A stretch of 8,009 nt of DNA from Chloroflexota bacterium (GTDB taxonomy: Bacteria; Chloroflexota; UBA4733), in NCBI GenBank assembly GCA_023489405.1, contig JAMDCW010000009.1:1-8009 (forward strand), read 5' to 3'. Under the pieces are notes generated by a model. The model had not been told where the DNA came from and did not search any database. It saw nothing but the letters and a program-made list of their open reading frames with translations. Numbering within the stretch: the first letter of the stretch is position 1; the number at the start of each line of letters is the position of its first letter. Shown piece by piece: positions 5,001-8,009 of the stretch. The position numbers were made by a program, and so were the translations under genes.

Positions 5001-6950
5001 ATGTCTGTCACTCTTTCCGGTGCGGAATCTCCAGTAATCGACGCGTTGATGGAGCGATTGAGTAGCGAAGATTTCCTCGGTCAGCTTCTCCGCCGAGAAG
5101 GACACGCTCGTGTGCTCGCCCTTGAGGGAGATGATGTCAAACTCGATTGGGTCGACGGCGTAGAACAGCTATTAACACATCCGGAATGGCTTCGGATGCT
5201 CGCTGGTGAAGCGATCGGTATTCGCACCCGAGGTATCCGGCGTGTAATTTGGTCCGGAATGGGAGGATCTATCCAGACCATATACACGCTCGAGCGCATG
5301 GGCTTCGTTAGTGATGCAACTTTTTCGATCCATCCCCTCGACTCCACTGATCCGGCTTCGCTGAATCGCATCCTGAGGGAAATCGCTCGTTGCGAAGGGA
5401 TAGAAGGGCTAGATGAACGGACAATCCACCCCGACGAACTTCGCCGGTTACTAGGTGTTACTGTCATGATCGGTGTCAGTATGGGGATGACGAGCGAGGA
5501 ACCGATCACCCATCTCACCTGGTTCGACGGCTTATTGCACGAGGTCGACCTTCCGCAGCCATCTGATCATATCGAAGTAATGACCTTACCCGGTTCCTAT
5601 CTCGATGAGTTTGCTGCCCATCGCCAGGCTCGAAGACTTTCCATCCAGGTAGATGGTCAAAATCATACCGCCGGACGGATGAGTGCTCCAGCAACCCGGG
5701 TTTTTCTCCACCCCATCGCCTTGTACCTTGCTGCTAGCGGCGCCGCCGCTGAAGACGTAGCAGCCGGCTTGCAAACACTCCTTCAGGCGTGTCAGACGCA
5801 ATATCGCGTGAGCCACACGCTTTCGGCAGCCGAACGGGCATCTATCAATCAGTCCCACCCATTCTTACGCCTCGGAGCCTATATGGCACACGAAACAATG
5901 CAGAGACGGCGGAATAAGATCGTGCTCTGCCTTCCCCCAGCGTGGCGCGGATTAGCGCCGTGGGTAGAACAACTGGTTGAGGAAAGTCTAGGGAAAGAAG
6001 GAAAAGGCTGGCTGATCTTTTACGATCAAGATATCCACGCTTTGGCCGGTCGTGACGATTTCGTCGTGCTCGACTTCGCTCCTGACGGAAAGTCGGCGCT
6101 GGAAGCCTCGGTACGCCGCCTTATAGAAGAGCATGCCATTCCCGTCTTACAGCTTTCCTTTCCTGTTGAGACGGCACCGGCAACTCCTCGAGGACTTGCT
6201 GCGCTGACAGCGATGTTCGCCAACTGGAAGCTTGCCGTGTGGGCATTTGGCTATCTTCGTGACATCGTTGTAGCCGGACAGCCGGCTGTAGAGGCCTATA
6301 AGGCTTACGCGCGTGCGCTCCGTGATGATGCCAGACCTGTTCCCTTCGACCTTGGCCCAGGTGAAGATCTGCAGCCAGTGGTGAATATCGAGGCGCTGCG
6401 AGATTCAGGAGTGTGGACTGTGGTCGAAGATGAACGGATACGGGAGTCACCCGGGAAAGATGTGTCTCAAGCTGTTGCCAGGCTTGCCCTAGTGATTAGC
6501 CGCGCACGAGCAATGAATATTCGCTATCTCGATCTCACCTATAACGGCGAGGTGACGCCAGCAGTCCGGGCTGTCTTAGAAGATGTACAATGCAAGGTTG
6601 GCTTTGCTTTCCTCGGTATTCCCACAAAGCTCCGTAGTGGGCCGAGCGATTATCACTCTACGGAGCAGAGCGAGACTGATGGTCCTCCCGAACTGCTCAG
6701 CATACGTATCATAACGCTGACTCATGAACAGCCACTGGCTGGGACATATAGCGATCGTTTCCTCCTAGCCCAAGCTCGTGGCACATGGCAGGCCATGCGG
6801 GATGCTCGACGTCACGTCGTCATGGTGACACTGCCTTCTCACGAAAGCGCCGCTGCTGACCTTGCTGAGCTCTTTTCGCGCACCCAGGAGCTGTTACGTC
6901 AGCGATCTGAGCACAGTGATTCTCTCTCAATCGACGCAGTTAGGCATTGA
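5001..6950 (+). CDS. Phosphoglucose isomerase-fold (SIS-domain) protein, divergent, of the transaldolase/PGI-fusion type
   Basis: A 649-residue cytoplasmic protein resembling the PGI half of bifunctional transaldolase/glucose-6-phosphate isomerases, but with no transaldolase domain. The first ~70 residues look like the linker of such fusions. Motifs in order: GMGGS 86-90, LDSTDP 113-118, VSMGMTSEEP 159-168, GRMSAP 225-230, EESLGKEGKG 327-336, GQPAVEAYK 426-434, and HSTEQ with GPP at 552-563. By alignment from memory, Glu328 sits at the catalytic-base position of PGI (MESNGK) and Lys434 at the C-terminal catalytic Lys (VELGK). The phosphate loop, usually SK(T/S)GTT, reads SMGMTS, so the Lys is lost while Ser160, Thr164 and Ser165 remain. 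HSTGQLHKGG of the fusions reads HSTEQSETDG. This suggests an aldose/ketose isomerase with altered substrate, or a non-catalytic homologue. ATG 5001 has AGGAG at 4990-4994. The gene is probably co-transcribed with both TauE halves, and its end overlaps ychF. Confidence 0.8.
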   Translation: MSVTLSGAESPVIDALMERLSSEDFLGQLLRREGHARVLALEGDDVKLDWVDGVEQLLTHPEWLRMLAGEAIGIRTRGIRRVIWSGMGGSIQTIYTLERMGFVSDATFSIHPLDSTDPASLNRILREIARCEGIEGLDERTIHPDELRRLLGVTVMIGVSMGMTSEEPITHLTWFDGLLHEVDLPQPSDHIEVMTLPGSYLDEFAAHRQARRLSIQVDGQNHTAGRMSAPATRVFLHPIALYLAASGAAAEDVAAGLQTLLQACQTQYRVSHTLSAAERASINQSHPFLRLGAYMAHETMQRRRNKIVLCLPPAWRGLAPWVEQLVEESLGKEGKGWLIFYDQDIHALAGRDDFVVLDFAPDGKSALEASVRRLIEEHAIPVLQLSFPVETAPATPRGLAALTAMFANWKLAVWAFGYLRDIVVAGQPAVEAYKAYARALRDDARPVPFDLGPGEDLQPVVNIEALRDSGVWTVVEDERIRESPGKDVSQAVARLALVISRARAMNIRYLDLTYNGEVTPAVRAVLEDVQCKVGFAFLGIPTKLRSGPSDYHSTEQSETDGPPELLSIRIITLTHEQPLAGTYSDRFLLAQARGTWQAMRDARRHVVMVTLPSHESAAADLAELFSRTQELLRQRSEHSDSLSIDAVRH

Positions 6951-8009
6951 AACGAAAGTGCACAACATCACCATCTTGCATAATGTAGTCACGCCCTTCC
7001 AGACGGACTAGGCCACGCTTTTGTGCCTCTACCATAGAACCCGCAGCGATCAGATCGGTGTATGCCACCACTTCAGCCCGAATGAAACCTCGCTGAATAT
7101 CGGAATGAATCTTTCCCGCTGCTTCCGGCGCAGTTGCCCCTTTCCGAACAGTCCATGCTCGCACTTCCGGCTCTCCCGCCGTAAGAAATGTGAGCAGATT
7201 CAGTAGCTGGTACCCAGCTCGAATGACGCTGCCAACCGTAGGAACAGTGAGGCCAAGGCTCGCCAGATACTCCTGCGCATCGGTAGGCTCTAACTGAATC
7301 AATTGGGCGTCGAGATCAGCGCTGACAACAACTGCGAGCGCTCTTTCCGCCTCTGCCGCCTCTCTTGCAGCCCACACCATCGGATCACGAGGATCGAACT
7401 GCGGGCCATAACGAGCCAGGTACTGCTCATCGACATTCGCGACATAGAGCAGCGGTTTCACCGTCAATAAGTTGAGTTCCCGGAGGACTGGTGGAAGCTC
7501 ATCCCCTGCGATACGGCGGACAGGAATTCCTTCATTGAGATGAGCCTGTATGTTCTCCAGATCTTGAAGCTCTCGTTCAATCTTCGGATCTCTGGACTTC
7601 GCTGCTCGCCGCGTTCGCTCGAGCCGGCGCTCCACCACCTGTAGATCGGCGACGATGAGCTCTAGATTGAGCGTGTCGATATCTCGCTGCGGGTCGATGG
7701 AGCCGTCGATGTGCTCTACATGCGTTGCCGTAAAGCAGCGTACCACCATTGCCAGAGCATCCGCATCACGTAGGTAGCCCAGAAACTGGTTCCCTAAACC
7801 TTCTCCAGTGCTTGCCCCCCGTACGAGTCCGGGGACATCTATGAACTCCACATCGGTAGGCGTCACCTTCCGTGGATGAAACATCTCTGCGAGACGATCG
7901 AGACGTTCATCCGGCACTTGTACGACGCCGATGTTCCGTTCTCTAGTGGAGAAAGCGTAGCTAGCTACTTGTGCTTGCTCTTTCGTCATCGCAGTGACGA
8001 GCGTGTTTT
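6940..8009 (-). CDS. ychF: YchF/OLA1-family P-loop NTPase (5' end beyond window)
   Basis: Cytoplasmic Obg-related ATPase that, in the known family, binds ribosomes and responds to redox and stress conditions. The ATG at 7987-7989 is not the true start: the frame stays open to the window edge and reads NTLVTA just before it, which aligns with the P-loop end and helix (GKSTLFNALT). About 17 N-terminal residues, including most of the P-loop, are missing. Numbered from that Met: switch-II DVPG 51-54 followed by LVRGAS and GEGLGN; a coiled-coil region at about 110-155; NVDE 185-188 in place of NKxD, typical of ATP-preferring YchF; SA 223-224; a C-terminal TGS domain from about 268 with HSDIQRGFIRAEVV and RLEGRDYIMQDGDVVHFRFN, a very characteristic ending. 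The P-loop Ser/Thr after Lys is Asn here, and TIEPN of switch I is TRERN. Convergent with the PGI-like gene. Confidence 0.95.
   Translation of the reverse strand, partial: NTLVTAMTKEQAQVASYAFSTRERNIGVVQVPDERLDRLAEMFHPRKVTPTDVEFIDVPGLVRGASTGEGLGNQFLGYLRDADALAMVVRCFTATHVEHIDGSIDPQRDIDTLNLELIVADLQVVERRLERTRRAAKSRDPKIERELQDLENIQAHLNEGIPVRRIAGDELPPVLRELNLLTVKPLLYVANVDEQYLARYGPQFDPRDPMVWAAREAAEAERALAVVVSADLDAQLIQLEPTDAQEYLASLGLTVPTVGSVIRAGYQLLNLLTFLTAGEPEVRAWTVRKGATAPEAAGKIHSDIQRGFIRAEVVAYTDLIAAGSMVEAQKRGLVRLEGRDYIMQDGDVVHFRFNA

Noticed and set aside
7021..7206. 61-codon plus-strand frame opposite ychF
   Set aside because: Lies entirely antisense to the conserved TGS domain region, with no ribosome site or recognisable motif.

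Overview
The window is a densely coded bacterial chromosome segment of about 55% G+C by eye, with no tRNA, rRNA, CRISPR array or mobile element that I can recognise. The combination of a free-standing phosphoglucose-isomerase-like protein of the transaldolase/PGI-fusion type, a KGSADH-type aldehyde dehydrogenase, half-size TauE/SafE proteins and a divergent YchF suggests a Chloroflexota member, perhaps Thermomicrobia/Sphaerobacter-like. This is a low-confidence guess from protein style alone.

Layout. (1) 1-2258, plus strand: most of the disaggregase ClpB, cut at the left edge, followed by a strong hairpin at 2281-2307. (2) 2308-2514: a non-coding stretch with a possible promoter, two stem structures and a purine-rich Shine-Dalgarno (SD) sequence, leading into (3) an NAD(P)-dependent aldehyde dehydrogenase at 2515-3999. 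(4) 4000-4124: a spacer holding a strong SD and a 16-codon leader ORF whose stop overlaps the next start. (5) 4125-6950: three closely spaced genes, namely two half-length TauE/SafE membrane proteins and a 649-residue phosphoglucose-isomerase-fold protein with an altered phosphate-binding loop. (6) 6940-8009, minus strand: a YchF/OLA1-family P-loop NTPase, cut at the right edge and overlapping the preceding gene tail to tail by 11 bases.

How the genes may work together. ClpB and YchF are conserved housekeeping or stress genes that frame a small accessory-looking block. Within the block, the two TauE halves plausibly form one permease, and they share a transcript with a sugar-isomerase-like protein. 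The upstream aldehyde dehydrogenase has no visible terminator after it, so it could be part of the same unit. A pathway that isomerises an anionic sugar derivative, oxidises an aldehyde intermediate and exports an anionic product would fit, but the substrate cannot be read from sequence.

The most interesting signals are the hairpin-spaced ribosome binding site of the dehydrogenase, the coupled mini-ORF before the transporter, the altered active-site loop of the PGI-like protein, and the unusual Asn in the YchF P-loop.
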